A stretch of DNA of 64,000 nt, from NCBI GenBank assembly GCA_963971535.1, contig OZ020589.1, positions 85,195,924 through 85,259,923 of the forward strand, in the 5' to 3' direction. Within the stretch, counting starts at the first letter, position 1, and every line of letters begins with the position of its first letter. Below are positions 44,339 through 57,424 of this stretch, piece by piece. This DNA is from Notolepis coatsorum (taxonomy: Eukaryota; Chordata; Actinopteri; Aulopiformes; Paralepididae). Below the pieces are notes generated by a model, which was given only the letters and a program-made list of their open reading frames with translations, ran no database searches and was not told the DNA's origin. The translations under genes and the position numbers were made by a program.

Positions 44339-47323
44339 CAACCAACCATATCTAGCTCTGTAGACTATATACAGAAGCAGCCTAAACTACAAAAAAACAC
44401 GTTGAGTGTCATCCCGATTCTGATCACCAAAAGACTAATCAATTACTCATTATCACGTCCCATATGTAAATCTAACCTTATCAATATCAGTGTTCAACCA
44501 CAGACTATCTCACACCCCACTACAGAACCCGTACAGCTAAAACTAGCACTGTTCAACGTTAGAGCGCTGAAACAAAAATCATTTCTGATAAATGAACTCA
44601 TAGTAAAACATGGTGTACATTGTATGTTTTTAGTAGAGACATGGTTAGACAATATCACTGGTGTAGCAACACTGATTGAGACCTGCCCTTCCAATTTTAA
44701 ATTCTATCAATCAAACAGACAGAGTGGGAGGGGAGGAGGAATAGCAGCAATCATCTCCACTCAATTTGTGTGCAATGATATTGACCTGGGAAAATTTTTA
44801 TCATTTGAATACCTTGCTATTGTATTAAAAACAGAAATGCCAGTAATATGTGTGACATTGTATCGACCACCAAGGTACTCGCCACTCTTCATACAGGAAT
44901 TTTCAGAACTCATATCGATCTGCATTACCAGGTATGATAGAATCATTCTTAATGGAGATCTAAATATTCATATCAACAAAAAAGATGACCCCAGGGGTTG
45001 TGAGTTTCTGAACCTACTGGACAGTTTTGGACTGATGCAACATGTTCACGAGGCCACCCACCAACATGGCAACACTCTGGACCGACTAATAACAACAGGG
45101 CTAAACATTGAGAATATATCAGTAAAACAAATTCCAATTTCTGACCATTATTGTGTGTTCTATGGTACAAGCCTAATATTACATAAGACCAGAAGCGAAT
45201 TCCTAGTTCACAGAAGGCTTCTGGACGCTAGAGCTGAAGCAAAATTCTCTAGTATGATGAAATCATACGACCAATGCAGTGAATCCTCCTTAAATCAGCA
45301 AGTGCAAAACTTCCACAGCACCTTGTCAACTGTGTTAGATACTGTTGCCCCTCTAAAGGTTAAAAAGGTAAAAACTGATAGAATCTCTCCATGGCTAAAT
45401 AAAACCAATGTTAAAGATAACAAGAGAAAATGTAGGATAGCCGAGCGAAAATGGAGGAAACTCAAACTCACAGCTCACTTTAAATTATACAAAGACGCCA
45501 TGGGCGCATACAATAAGGCAATACAACTTGCGAGAAAGGAATATTTTTCCAAAATGATCTCAGAAAATATGGGTAACTCCAGGGTACTTTTTTCCACCAT
45601 TGACCGGCTGATTAACATACCACCCCCCCATATACCGCAGCAATCAGCCACAAAATGTGAAGAGTTCGCAGTTTTCTTTAATGAAAAAATATCATTGATT
45701 AGAGCAAGCATTACCGCTGATATGGATCTGGCTATGAGTGAAACCCCACCTGAGATAACTATGGGGGAATTCACATGTATTACATTACCTGACCTCTGTA
45801 AGATTGTCTCTGAGTGTAATTCCACCACCTCCTGCCTCGATCCTATACCAACAGCATTTCTCAAGCGGGTGTTTGATAGTGTCTCAAATCATGTCCTTGA
45901 AATCATAAATATGTCTCTTCAAACAGGCACTTTTCCAGATGCATTTAAAACAGCTGTAGTAAAACCACTACTAAAGAAAACAAACTTAGATGTAAACGAA
46001 CTAAAAAGCTATAGGCCAATATCGAACCTTCCATTTATCAGCAAGATATTAGAAAAGATAGTCTCAGTACAAATAAACTCCTTTCTCAAAGATAATAACA
46101 TCATGGAGGAACTACAATCAGGTTTCAGAACAAATCACAGCACTGAAACTGCCCTTACCAAAATAGTTAGCGACCTCAGGCTAAACTCCGATGCTGGCAA
46201 AGTCTCAATTCTTGTCCTATTGGACCTTAGTGCAGCGTTCGATACGATTGACCATAATATCTTGATCAGTCGTCTAGAAAGACTGGTTGGCTTTTCCGAT
46301 CATGTACTAAATTGGCTCATAACATACATTAAGGGGAGAAGGTTCTATGTTAAGCTTGGAGACAATGTATCCGAGGAACATGACAGCAATTTTGGAGTCG
46401 CACAAGGAAGCTGCCTTGGTCCATTACTCTTCTCACTATATATGCTGCCCCTCGGGGACATCATTCGAGACCACAATGTATGCTTCCATAGTTATGCTGA
46501 TGATACACAACTATATATCTCCGCAGAACCAAATAACACTACAGCCATACAGTCCATTACAAATTGTCTGTTAGCAATAAACAAGTGGATGAACAATAAC
46601 TTCCTAAAATTAAACGAAAGCAAGACCGAAATCCTATTGATCGGCCCAAAAGCGAAAAGGGAAGTGCTTTGTAAAAACCTGGGGAGTCTGTCATCCTATG
46701 TAAAGACTGAGGTTACAAGCCTAGGTGTCATCTTGGACTCAGACCTGACCTTTAAGTCTCATATAAATAAGGCCATGAAAACGTCATTCTTCCACCTAAG
46801 AAACATAGCGAAAGTAAGACCTTTCGTAAATAAAAAGGATGCAGAGAAACTTATTCATGCTTTTGTATCAAGTCAGCTTGACTATTGTAATGCACTGTTC
46901 ACTGGTCTTCCCAAAGCAACCATTGGGAAGCTTCAGCTTATCCAAAACTCTGCAGCTCGATTACTAACTCATACAAGGAGAAGAGAACATATCACTCCAG
47001 TCCTGGCCACTCTGCACTGGCTTCCAATAACTCATAGAATTGATTTTAAGGTCCTTTTCCTAACATATAAAGCTCTTAATGAGCAAGGCCCAAAATACAT
47101 AGCAAATTCCCTAGTTAGTTATCTGCCCTCAAGAACGCTACGGTCATCCACTACAGGTTTACTAGACACGCCCAGAAACCAAAAAAGGATAGGAAGTATG
47201 GCATTTGCCAACTATGCCCCAAAACTATGGAACACACTACCAACACACATCAGAAACGCCAGCTCTATACACATTTTTAAAGGAAAATTAAAAACGTACC
47301 TATACAGTCTAGCTTACAAATAG
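44339..47323 (+). CDS. L2 ORF2: endonuclease-reverse transcriptase, intact
   Basis: The frame is open from the codon after the ORF1 stop (44339) to TAG at 47323, and no ATG occurs before the endonuclease. Taking 44402 (TTG) as residue 1 gives 973 residues. The apurinic-type endonuclease has LALFNVRAL (Asn about 52), LVETWLDN (Glu about 79), LYRPPRYS, LNGDLNIH (Asp about 186) and ISDHYCVF (about 247). The reverse transcriptase has SYRPISNLPFISKILEKIV, LVLLDLSAAFDTIDHN (Asp about 608), [16 protein letters not shown] and [10 protein letters not shown] (about 698). The C-terminal part has [33 protein letters not shown] and YAPKLWNTLP. All catalytic boxes look intact. In this family the protein nicks DNA and reverse transcribes the element at the nick. 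ORF1 and ORF2 are in the same frame, so readthrough or reinitiation is a plausible way to make it. Confidence 0.92.
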   Translation, partial: QPTISSSVDYIQKQPKLQKNTLSVIPILITKRLINYSLSRPICKSNLINISVQPQTISHPTTEPVQLKLALFNVRALKQKSFLINELIVKHGVHCMFLVETWLDNITGVATLIETCPSNFKFYQSNRQSGRGGGIAAIISTQFVCNDIDLGKFLSFEYLAIVLKTEMPVICVTLYRPPRYSPLFIQEFSELISICITRYDRIILNGDLNIHINKKDDPRGCEFLNLLDSFGLMQHVHEATHQHGNTLDRLITTGLNIENISVKQIPISDHYCVFYGTSLILHKTRSEFLVHRRLLDARAEAKFSSMMKSYDQCSESSLNQQVQNFHSTLSTVLDTVAPLKVKKVKTDRISPWLNKTNVKDNKRKCRIAERKWRKLKLTAHFKLYKDAMGAYNKAIQLARKEYFSKMISENMGNSRVLFSTIDRLINIPPPHIPQQSATKCEEFAVFFNEKISLIRASITADMDLAMSETPPEITMGEFTCITLPDLCKIVSECNSTTSCLDPIPTAFLKRVFDSVSNHVLEIINMSLQTGTFPDAFKTAVVKPLLKKTNLDVNELKSYRPISNLPFISKILEKIVSVQINSFLKDNNIMEELQSGFRTNHSTETALTKIVSDLRLNSDAGKVSILVLLDLSAAFDTIDHNILISRLERLVGFSDHVLNWLITYIKGRRFYVKLGDNVSEEHDSNFGVAQGSCLGPLLFSLYMLPLGDIIRDHNVCFHSYADDTQLYISAEPNNTTAIQSITNCLLAINKWMNNNFLKLNESKTEILLIGPKAKREVLCKNLGSLSSYVKTEVTSLGVILDSDLTFKSHINKAMKTSFFHLRNIAKVRPFVNKKDAEKLIHAFVSSQLDYCNALFTGLPKATIGKLQLIQNSAARLLTHTRRREHITPVLATLHWLPITHRIDFKVLFLTYKALNEQGPKYIANSLVSYLPSRTLRSSTTGLLDTPRNQKRIGSMAFANYAPKLWNTLPTHIRNASSIHIFKGKLKTYLYSLAYK

Positions 47324-47382
47324 TTATGGCTTGGAAAAACCTGATGGATCCATGAGGCTAGGATAAGCCTTGTGGACCCAAC

Positions 47383-47860
47383 TTTTTAGATGAAGGAACG
47401 GGTACATAGGAGACACGCCTCCAGTTTTTCAAAAGTTTTTGACACGCCTCAGCTTCTGAGCTGAAGGCGTGTTTTTGCGGACCTCCCAAACTTTCAAACT
47501 TTTTAGATGAAGGAATGGGTACAATAGGAGACACGCCTCCAGTTTTTCAAACGTTTTTGACACGCCTCAGCTTCTGAGCTGAAGGCGTGTTTTTGCGGAC
47601 CTCCCAAACTTTCAAACTTTTTAGATGAAGGAATGGGTACAATAGGAGACACGCCTCCAGTTTTTCAAACGTTTTTGACACGCCTCAGCTTCTGAGCTGA
47701 AGGCGTGTTTTTGCGGACCTCCCAAACTTTCAAACTTTTTAGATGAAGGAATGGGTACAATAGGAGACACGCCTCCAGTTTTTCAAAAGTTTTTGACACG
47801 CCTCAGCTTCTGAGCTGAAGGCGTGTTTTTGCGGACCTCCCAAACTTTCAAACTTTAGAC
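47383..47860 (+). repeat. 117-bp tandem repeat with hairpins in the L2 3' UTR, four copies
   Basis: The unit has TTTAGATGAAGGAATGGGTA, ACACGCCTCCAGTTTTTCAA, the hairpin CACGCCTCAGCT-TCTG-AGCTGAAGGCGTG, and TTTTTGCGGACCTCCCAAAC. The last segment also occurs once in the 5' UTR (about 42907-42955). Confidence 0.93.
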
Positions 47861-48129
47861 TGTTTTCTTTATACGTTTTTCTTTTTCTTTCTTTCTACCA
47901 CAAGACGCGGCCACTGATGGGTCCATGGGACTTGGATAAGTCCTGTGGACCCAACTCTGGCCACTGACCACATGAGCGAACGGGTACATACGCACACAAT
48001 ACACGGCCACTGATGGATCCATGGGACTTGGTAAAGCACTATGGACCCAACTATGACCACTGATAAAAACGTAACTACACTAGCATTATAAGACCTAAAC
48101 ATTGCTACCTACCATACAAGTGCATTGGT

Positions 48130-48372
48130 TTAGTGCACTTCCGGTTGCCACTGAGCGGAAATGTTTGTGCGGACCTGTTCTCCCAAACTGGTAAGCAAAT
48201 GACTGTTTTTACGTTATTTTCATTTTTACGTTACTATTATTATTATTATTTTTTTTTTTTAAACATTGATCTTAACTGATCACTATGACTTTATTGCCTT
48301 TATCGTTATATATGCCTATAATTGTGTACAGCACTTTGAGCTACATGACATGTATGAAAGGTGCTTTATAAA

Positions 48373-48405
<33 letters not shown>
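48130..48405 (+). repeat. 5' UTR-like segment fused to the L2 3' terminus
   Basis: ACTTCCGGTTGCCACTGAGC, TGTGCGGACCTG, CTCCCAAACT, ATTGATCTTAACTGATCACT and ATGACTTT follow the same order as 42878-43015 of the 5' UTR, with gaps. The usual L2 3' end follows directly. Confidence 0.7.
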
Positions 48406-50625
<2,220 letters not shown>

Positions 50626-50868
50626 GTGATGGTGGTAGTGATGGTGGTAGTGTTGGTGGTGGTGATGGTGGTAGTTCTGGTGGTGGTGATGGTGGTAGTG
50701 ATGGTGGTGAGGATTGTGATGGTATTGTGGTGGTGATGATGGTGGTGGTGGTGATGATGGTGGTGATGGTGGTGATGGTGATGATGGTGATGGTGGTGAT
50801 GGTGGTGGTGATGGTGGTGGTGGTGATGGTGGTGATGGTGATGGTGGTGGTGATGGTGGTGGTAGTTT
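50626..50868 (+). repeat. (GGTGAT/GGTGGT)n simple repeat
   Basis: Trinucleotide-based GTG/GAT array. Poly-His frames on the minus strand are artefacts. Confidence 0.96.
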
Positions 50869-50870
50869 GA

Positions 50871-50960
50871 TTTGATTTTATTAGGGATCCCCATTAGCTG
50901 TTGCGATAGCAACCAGCTAGTCTTCCTAGGGTCCACACACAAAAAAACATACAAAAACAA
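50871..50960 (-). mobile_element. LINE 3' tail (same family as 18740-18827)
   Basis: TTTATTAGGGATCCCCATTA, GCTGTTGCGATAGCAACCAG and CTTCCTAGGGTCCACACAC are the reverse complement of the common fish tail. The GGTGAT array abuts its end. Confidence 0.7.
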
Positions 50961-51142
50961 TCACTATTGCAAAAACAAAATTATTAAAAGTCAGTACACA
51001 CAATGCATAATGAAACTACTGTAACAATTGAGATAGCTAAAATTACATTAGTGTAAAACAAAAACAAAAAATTACTTTGCAATTTTAAAACAATTTAAGA
51101 TTCTTTAAAAAAATGAATCTACTGTAAATGCAGCAGAGTCGT
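50961..51142. other. AT-rich interval, nothing seen
   Basis: Probably upstream body of the LINE tail. No coding trace. Confidence 0.4.
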
Positions 51143-51247
51143 GGTGGTGGTGATGGTGGTGGTGGTGATGGTGGTGGTGGTGATGGTGATGGTAGTGATG
51201 GTGGTGGTGGTAATGGTGGTGGTGATGGTGGTGGTGGTGGTGATGGT
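51143..51247 (+). repeat. (GGTGGTGAT)n simple repeat
   Basis: Second GTG/GAT array, about 100 bp. Confidence 0.95.
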
Positions 51248-51261
51248 AGATTCCAGAATGC

Positions 51262-52022
51262 AGTGTCGGTCAATTATTTTGCGACAATGGCCTCGTAGCT
51301 ATACATTATCCCTTACATAATGTCACTATGAGAATGACCACCCCCCTTTCAATGTGAGGAAATCAAACACTAATAAAAGACCAATCACAGTTTCTTCAAA
51401 AGTATCTGTAATCTGAGTACTGTGTATTCATTTTCAAGGTACTCTGACATGTTAAGAACAAGATAATATAATATATAATGTAATGTATTATAATATAATG
51501 ATTTGTAAACTAAGGTAGGTGTAATTATTCTATCTGCAACGGCTGAATTATAATTTATTATTACATGGCGTTTTCACATTCGCCGAAATGCTTGCTTGTG
51601 ATTGGTCAACAGCCCCCCGACTTTTTCAATAATGACCGCAGAGCGCAGCTGTTCGCAATCAAGCCCACTGACACACACTGTTTCAGTGCTGCCGGCGATG
51701 ACAGGGGGCGGAGCAACGAGCGGAGCCTGAACACAGCGGAGCCAGAACAGAGGCTGCTGCTCACGATAATAATAATAATCACTTTATTTGGGCTGACAGA
51801 GCCACAGAACTGCGATTTGTCAAATGAATTAGGTATATTGTTAGTAAGTTAGCCATGTAATAAGCGGGATAATGTATAGCTTTACTCGGTCATTGTCGCA
51901 AAATAATTGACCTTCACTGACGTTTAAAACACCTCGCCGAAGCGGCTCGGTATTTTAAACTCCGTGTCGGTCAATTATTTTGCGACAATGACCTCGTAGC
52001 TATACATTATCCCTTACATAAT
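51262..52022 (-). repeat. palindromic repeat family, copies B
   Basis: A partial end at 51262-51320 and a fuller copy at about 51580-52022 share CAATTATTTTGCGACAATG and CTCGTAGCTATACATTATCC with copy A. The terminal hairpin 51868-52013 has arms of about 45 bp. The interior matches copy A inverted (TATATTGTTAGTAAGTTAGC, TGCCGGCGATGACAG). Confidence 0.75.
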
Positions 52023-52737
52023 GGCTTCTCTGTTACCTCTGGGAGTCAAATTGTGTAAGAGGTGATATTCTCCCATTGCTGAATAATGTATGTGAGAACG
52101 TTAGGGCTGTGAGCCATCCTCTTTTTATTATTGGAACCTGTCGTGCACCTCAGCAGTGCCCTTGAGCTGCACCTACCAACACCCAGGATATGATGACATT
52201 CATCCCTGGTGACATAAGCTAGGGCCAGTCCAGAAGGAAAAATTCTGAATTGTCTTACACTTGTGTGCTACTGTAATAGAGTTACAGAGGTTTGAACACA
52301 CTGAAATAAAAGTTGTGTTTACTTACGTCTGAATTATTTCTATCTGCAAAAGTGTTCCAGCTGAGAGGTATGAGCTGGAAGTCTTATCTAGTACAGGTCC
52401 AAAGTTGATAACAATACCACAGACAATTAGTGTTTTACACATGTTTTTCTAATGTTCAATATCTTACTCTTCCATTACCTTACTTTATTTAATTCAACAG
52501 GCAACAGAACACGCCACGTTCCAACCTCATTATTCCCTGCCACGACTGGCTGTCTCGTGCCCAAAAGTAAATGTACTTTTACTAACAGGGCCGTACATTA
52601 GGTTGGCCATGTTCCCAGCCCCTTGATGATAGGTTAAGCATTATTGCTTATGAAGTATTCTTCATTCAATGTCTATCGTATCTCTGTGATCGTATAGTGG
52701 AAATTACCCTTCATCTACTCTGCGTTGTCATTTCAAT
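52023..52737. other. unassigned interval
   Basis: No gene or clear repeat found. Confidence 0.4.
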
Positions 52738-53221
52738 GTGGTTCGGTTGTAGGAAGGAAGCACGGACGAGATGTTTTTGAATAAGACTGCTGTGTTTATT
52801 CCATTCCAAATAAACACAAACTATGAATCAAACAAGTACTGAATTTCCTTTCTATATCTAAAATCATCGTCTTTGGGTTGGCTGTAGATCCATGTCCTCT
52901 GATCGGCTGGGGCCGCTCAGAGCGTCTTCTACTGGTTTGGTTGTCTCGGCAACACGAGGCCTTTGTTTGCTGCTGTTTGGCCCGGCAACACGAGGCCCTC
53001 CGTGATCTCAGAGCTGGGAGCTGGGGGAGCGCTCGTTTCGTCTTTCTCTCTGGATCCCTGCTGCGATGATCGATCCTCCTCAGTGTCTGTAGTTAAAGAC
53101 AATTTTCCGCCCCTTTTCCCCGCGTCGTCCTGTGACGTCAAGCTAGGGGCGTCACTGTTTTCTATTGGCTTAACGTGATCTCGGCTATTTTGTATCCTTA
53201 AAGGCACATGATACTATTTAC
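52738..53221 (-). repeat. LTR-like block, minus strand (tentative)
   Basis: On the minus strand it begins TGTAAATAGTATCATGTGCC and carries GGAATAAACACAGCAG close to the other end. A CGGCAACACGAGGCC segment is repeated inside (52948 and 52983). Ends and flanks are not decisive. Confidence 0.3.
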
Positions 53222-54273
53222 ATACTGACTATTAAAAGCATTCCGTTCCCTTATGTGGGGGTTTTACAATTCTCGTGGCGCTCTGTCCTTCAACAGAAAT
53301 CATCTTTGAACCTGTTTTATTGTATTTCTATATTCTAAAGTAATCTTTAACTTTGTTTTATTGCTCTGCTCAACTTAGTTATCCTATTTTAGTTAGCTTA
53401 GTTGAACACTCTTAAGTATCTTATTTAGTTTTCTGATCTTTGGTTCATTATGTTTTATAGTATAACTAAGCTTTTAACGGATCAATCTGTATCTTTATAG
53501 TCTTAAACTTACTTATACTTTCTTATCTATCTATTTACTATATTTGCCTGTATTTTATTTAGTTTTACCATTAGATTGTTTTTAACCCAGTTCTCAAATT
53601 CCTGTCTTCTAAAAACCGCTCTCCTGACTCAGGAGGACATGTCAACTATTCTCAGGGCCCTCTCTTCAGGATCAATAATTGTTGCAGCTGCGCTAATACC
53701 ATAACCACAAGGCCCGACCCTTACGTTGACCTAAGGCCGTATCCTTGGAGGTAATCTACTGACCTCCCTCATAGCTGAGTTCAGTTCCATTTCTCTATGG
53801 TTTATAACTAACCTATCTGACAAACCCATCTGTTCCCAAGATAATAAAAGACTTGGTATCCTTCTGCTTTTAGAATGTGTGCCTGGGGCGGGGGAGGTCA
53901 TTTCTACCACAGTGGCCTTAGGCATGGTCAAGCTACAGACACCCATTTACCACTTACTATCAGCCTTTCGTCCGGTATCATTGTACATTTCCTTGGGAGT
54001 TTTACACATGTTTATTTTGACAATACACGACACTTATTCCCAAGTATCGCAGACAGTGGAGCCATTTCTGAAAGGCTTGTTGTAATCCAAATATTTCTTC
54101 TTGTTCCCATTGCAACCCTGGCCAAAAGGCAAGGAGTGCCAATTTCAGGTTTCTCTAGTATCCCAAATTACATTTCAGACGTCTGGATCCACACCAAGGC
54201 TAGCAACACCCTCCAATCACATGGGAGCTTTACACCAATACAACCCGCCTTTTCTGAACACTTTCCTCTGTGT
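53222..54273. other. unassigned, possible retroelement interior
   Basis: Minus-strand frames (for example 53946-53731) and a plus frame at 53875-54281 are open for up to 130 codons, but neither is recognised. The hAT at 54282 cuts the interval, and sequence resumes at 57007. Confidence 0.3.
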
Positions 54274-54795
54274 CCTATTTGCAGTGATGGGAATAACGGC
54301 GTTATAAATAACTGCGTTATAAATAACGGCTTTACTAACGGCGTTAGTTTTTTCAGTAACGAGTAATCTAATGGATTACTCTTCCAATCTTAATAACGCT
54401 GTTACCGTTACTGCCAAAAAATGCGGCGTGTTACTATGATTGAAGTTGTTTTTTTCATCAGACAGATCTCTGCGCCGAGAGGCATACTGTTCTTCCTTGG
54501 TTAGTGGGCAGCGCGTGATTGGCTGAGGTTGAGTAAAATGTCATGGTAAGCCAATCAGAGGTAGAGGTGGGCATGTGTTCGAAAGCCACTAGAGTCTGAC
54601 ACACAGCGACAACACAACTCAGTCAACGTGAGACCACGGGTCCGTGTACGTTTTGATAATTTGTTTGGTGAGCCCAAATAATCCAAAACGAATCCAACGA
54701 ACAACACAAGCGAGCAGTCAACGACAGACCGCAGGTCCATGAGCGTTTTCTGTTCACTTTTGTGTTAGTTGTGTTGCAGCGCAGGGTACTGCAGT

Positions 54796-55418
54796 CAGGG
54801 CCGCCTGGGAGAAATGAGAAATGCGAGTCGCATTTCTGAGTCGCTTGTGTTGTCGCTGTGTGTCAGACTCTAGTGGCTTTCGAACACTAACGCTAGTTAG
54901 CTAATGCTAGTTAGCCTTTAGCTAAGCTACTAGCCGACATGGCTAGCCCGACTGAACCACACGTTAGCACTTAGATAATGTAGCGAAAGCTAACTAGCTG
55001 TCCCTGCCTTTAGCTAAGCCGACATGGCTAGCCTGACTGAACTTTCTAACATGCAACAACTTTCATCTTCAGTCCATCTGCCGAACGACCGTCCTCTTCG
55101 TCTTGGCTGGCATAACCTCCAATGCTGCGCGCGCGAAATAGTCAGACGCTACCTTACCTGTAACCCCTCCCCTCATTGAAACCAATAGTATCTGCTGCAG
55201 AGCCTCAGAGCTCCAATAGTGTATCTGCAGAGCCGCAGAGCCAGGAACAAGTCAGACACATTCTACAAACGTGTCTAATGTGAAATATATAAGCATATAA
55301 GCAAAACTAGATTTTAGGTCTGTGATGAAAAAGGGCCTCGCGGGAAGGGGGGCCTGGAAAAAAAGAATAAAAATAATTAAAGAAAATTATTAAAATTTTA
55401 ATTTTTGAGGCGGCCCTG
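54796..55418. mobile_element. hAT-type MITE nested in the 2.7-kb hAT
   Basis: The ends CAGGGCCGCCT and AGGCGGCCCTG are inverted, with a perfect 8-bp duplication ACTGCAGT (54788-54795, 55419-55426). It is 623 bp long. Inside, CTAAGC(TACTAG)CCGACATGGCTAGCC is duplicated. A 75-bp relative lies at 4257. Confidence 0.93.
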
Positions 55419-55519
55419 ACTGCAGTAGTGGAGGCTATACTCTGCTGACATAGTGCTGCACTTCCTGGTTTAATAGCACAGTCTTCAGGTGCGCATATAT
55501 ATATATATATATATATATC

Positions 55520-55745
55520 TGTATGTCATGCATGTCTTAAATGTCATGGTTAGATTTGTTTAGATGATTAGATTAGATTCTTATATCTGTATGTTGTGTA
55601 TGTCATAAATGTCATGAATTGAAAATGGGGGACCCTGATGTAAACAAGACGAAAGTCTTTCTCTGATCTGCATCCCCTTAACAATTGTGTGTATTGAGCT
55701 GTACTGTACTGTACCCATTCTGCAATCTGTTAATTAAAATGTTCA
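55520..55745 (+). mobile_element. LINE 3' UTR fragment (family of 57425-59708)
   Basis: GTCATAAATGTCATGAATTG, GTGTGTATTGAGCTGTAC and CCCATTCTGCAATCTGTTAA match the minus-strand 3' end at 57430-57560. A short (AT)n lies just upstream (55497-55518). Confidence 0.7.
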
Positions 55746-55969
55746 ACCAATCAGTATATATTTGTTATTTATTTTTAGTATAGTGCTTAACAAGCATAAT
55801 TTAATGTTGCCCAGTTGTGGCCTGTTGAGGGGCAATACATATCAAAAGTTCCAAAACATCTATTGTGTTTGTATTTGTATGATCCACTATATAAACATAG
55901 TAATTATAATATCTACATGCATGGCATTTGATTGGAGGCTAGTCTCACTTTGTCCCACAACAACATTAA

Positions 55970-56780
55970 CACTTTGAGTGCCAGGGACGTGTTTTGTCGT
56001 TAGTTCATGCCGCCAGTTGAGTGCCACCAACGCTATATAGCGTTTGTTTGTCGTATTTTTTTTTAGTCGAGATTTTAATTCATATTTCATCAATCGAGCC
56101 TCACGCTAGTGTTGCAGACTCTCTCTGAGCTCAATTGGGAAAATACCACCCCCTATCGTCTCTCCCTGTGTAACTGCACCCCATTCGTTTAGACTGATGG
56201 GGGGGGGGGGGGGGCAGCCTCCTCATGTTACTTTTCCGACGAGGCATCTGAAGAGACCCAGGTTGATCGCCGGCCCGGAAAATGTGTGGAATATATATTT
56301 ACAGTACCCAACGCTGAATCAATAAACGCGATCGATATTTGGAATGGCGATCAGGAATTGGAATAATCTTTTTGGATAACATCTGATCCGAGGTAAGCAA
56401 TTTATTTTACCAGTCTTAGGGTAATCGGATCTGTTTTGACCTATATATCAACGTGTCCCATAAGTGTGCGCTCGCTGATCAGGAAATGAGAGAATATATT
56501 TTTCAGATCGCTTCTCTAGCGTGCATAAGTACAAATATACTATCGATAATGTAGCGTTTATTTGAAAACGATTTATAAATGGGCCAAAAAATGACAAAGT
56601 TTTTTGTGTATGCCAGAATATTCCAGTAAATGCCGTTTATCATGGAATCTTTATATTTTCCTGAAAAACGAGGGCTTTTCAAAATGCTATAAAACGGAAA
56701 TGAACCGATTAAAAAACAATCCGTCTCGACAATGTTGACTACAAACAAGTCATTGATAAACGACGGGCAGATTAGACACA
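55970..56780 (+). mobile_element. TTAA-target repeat (piggyBac-like), relative of the split unit
   Basis: It follows TTAA (55966-55969) and starts CACTTTGAGTGCCAGG. The interior has TATTTGGAATGGCGATCAG and TATTTTCCTGAAAAAC, AAATGCTATAAAACGG shared with 40003-40390. A 16-G run lies at about 56200-56214. The right end is not fixed. Confidence 0.5.
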
Positions 56781-57006
56781 TAGCCATAATTTAAGACAGA
56801 GATCATGCGTTCACAACGCTATCATTGAAGTGGGTGGTGTTTATGTAAAAACATTACTTGAAAGTAACGCAATAGTTACTTTCGGAAGTAACTAGTTACT
56901 TTTATAATTTGTAACTGAGTAGGTAATTTAGTTACTTTTGGAAGAAGTAACTAGTAACTGTAACTAGTTACTTTTTAAAAGTAACTTGCCCAACACTGCC
57001 TATTTG

Positions 57007-57424
57007 TCAGCAGATGTTGTTTTTTGGTAAAAATACGTGTGGAGCTCCACCGTGAAAGCAGAGAGGCCAGTTGGAATGCAAGGAAGTAACAGTGTTATTG
57101 TCCTCCTCAAAGTCAAACTCTATTATCTTTTCTGCACGTTAATACCCCAAATCCCTCCATACAGTATCAGCTCCCAGCAGTCTCTCCCTGCTTAGAGGGA
57201 TGGACTTGTTTACAGACACTATCAGTAAGCCAGCTCCTCAGGAATACAAACGTTGTCTGTCTGTGGATTCCCTTTGGGTGCTCTTTTTTCTTCTCTGGTT
57301 TCTACCTCTGGTTTCCTCCCACACCAGTACACATCAAAGGGGAGATACAGGTTAGTAGTAAGTGTCTCCACAGTGGGTAAGATACAACTATTAAAGGTCA
57401 CTTATCTGGTAAGTGTGAATGAAT
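57007..57424. other. unassigned interval
   Basis: Continuation of the sequence before 54274 on the far side of the hAT insertion. No gene seen. Confidence 0.4.

Larger units (their letters stand above)
42780..48405 (+). mobile_element. near full-length L2-type LINE with open ORF2
   Basis: Order: 5' UTR (about 42780-43120), ORF1 with an esterase-like domain, ORF2 with endonuclease and reverse transcriptase, then a repeat-rich 3' UTR. The end reads AGCACTTTGAGCTACATGAC, GTATGAAAGGTGCTTTATAA and (ACTT)n at 48378-48405. It is inserted into the minus-strand Nimb LINE. The open ORF2 and single ORF1 stop point to a young insertion. No clear target-site duplication was found. Confidence 0.88.
54282..56998. 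mobile_element. 2.7-kb hAT element with nested insertions
   Basis: The left end is CAGTGATGGGAATAACGGCG and the right end, inverted, is CAGTGTTGGGCAAGTTACTT. A perfect 8-bp duplication CCTATTTG flanks it (54274-54281, 56999-57006). No transposase was seen. It contains an inverted pair (GTTCGAAAGCCACTAGAGTC near 54577 and its complement near 54870), a second hAT MITE, a LINE 3' UTR fragment and a TTAA-target repeat. Confidence 0.9.
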
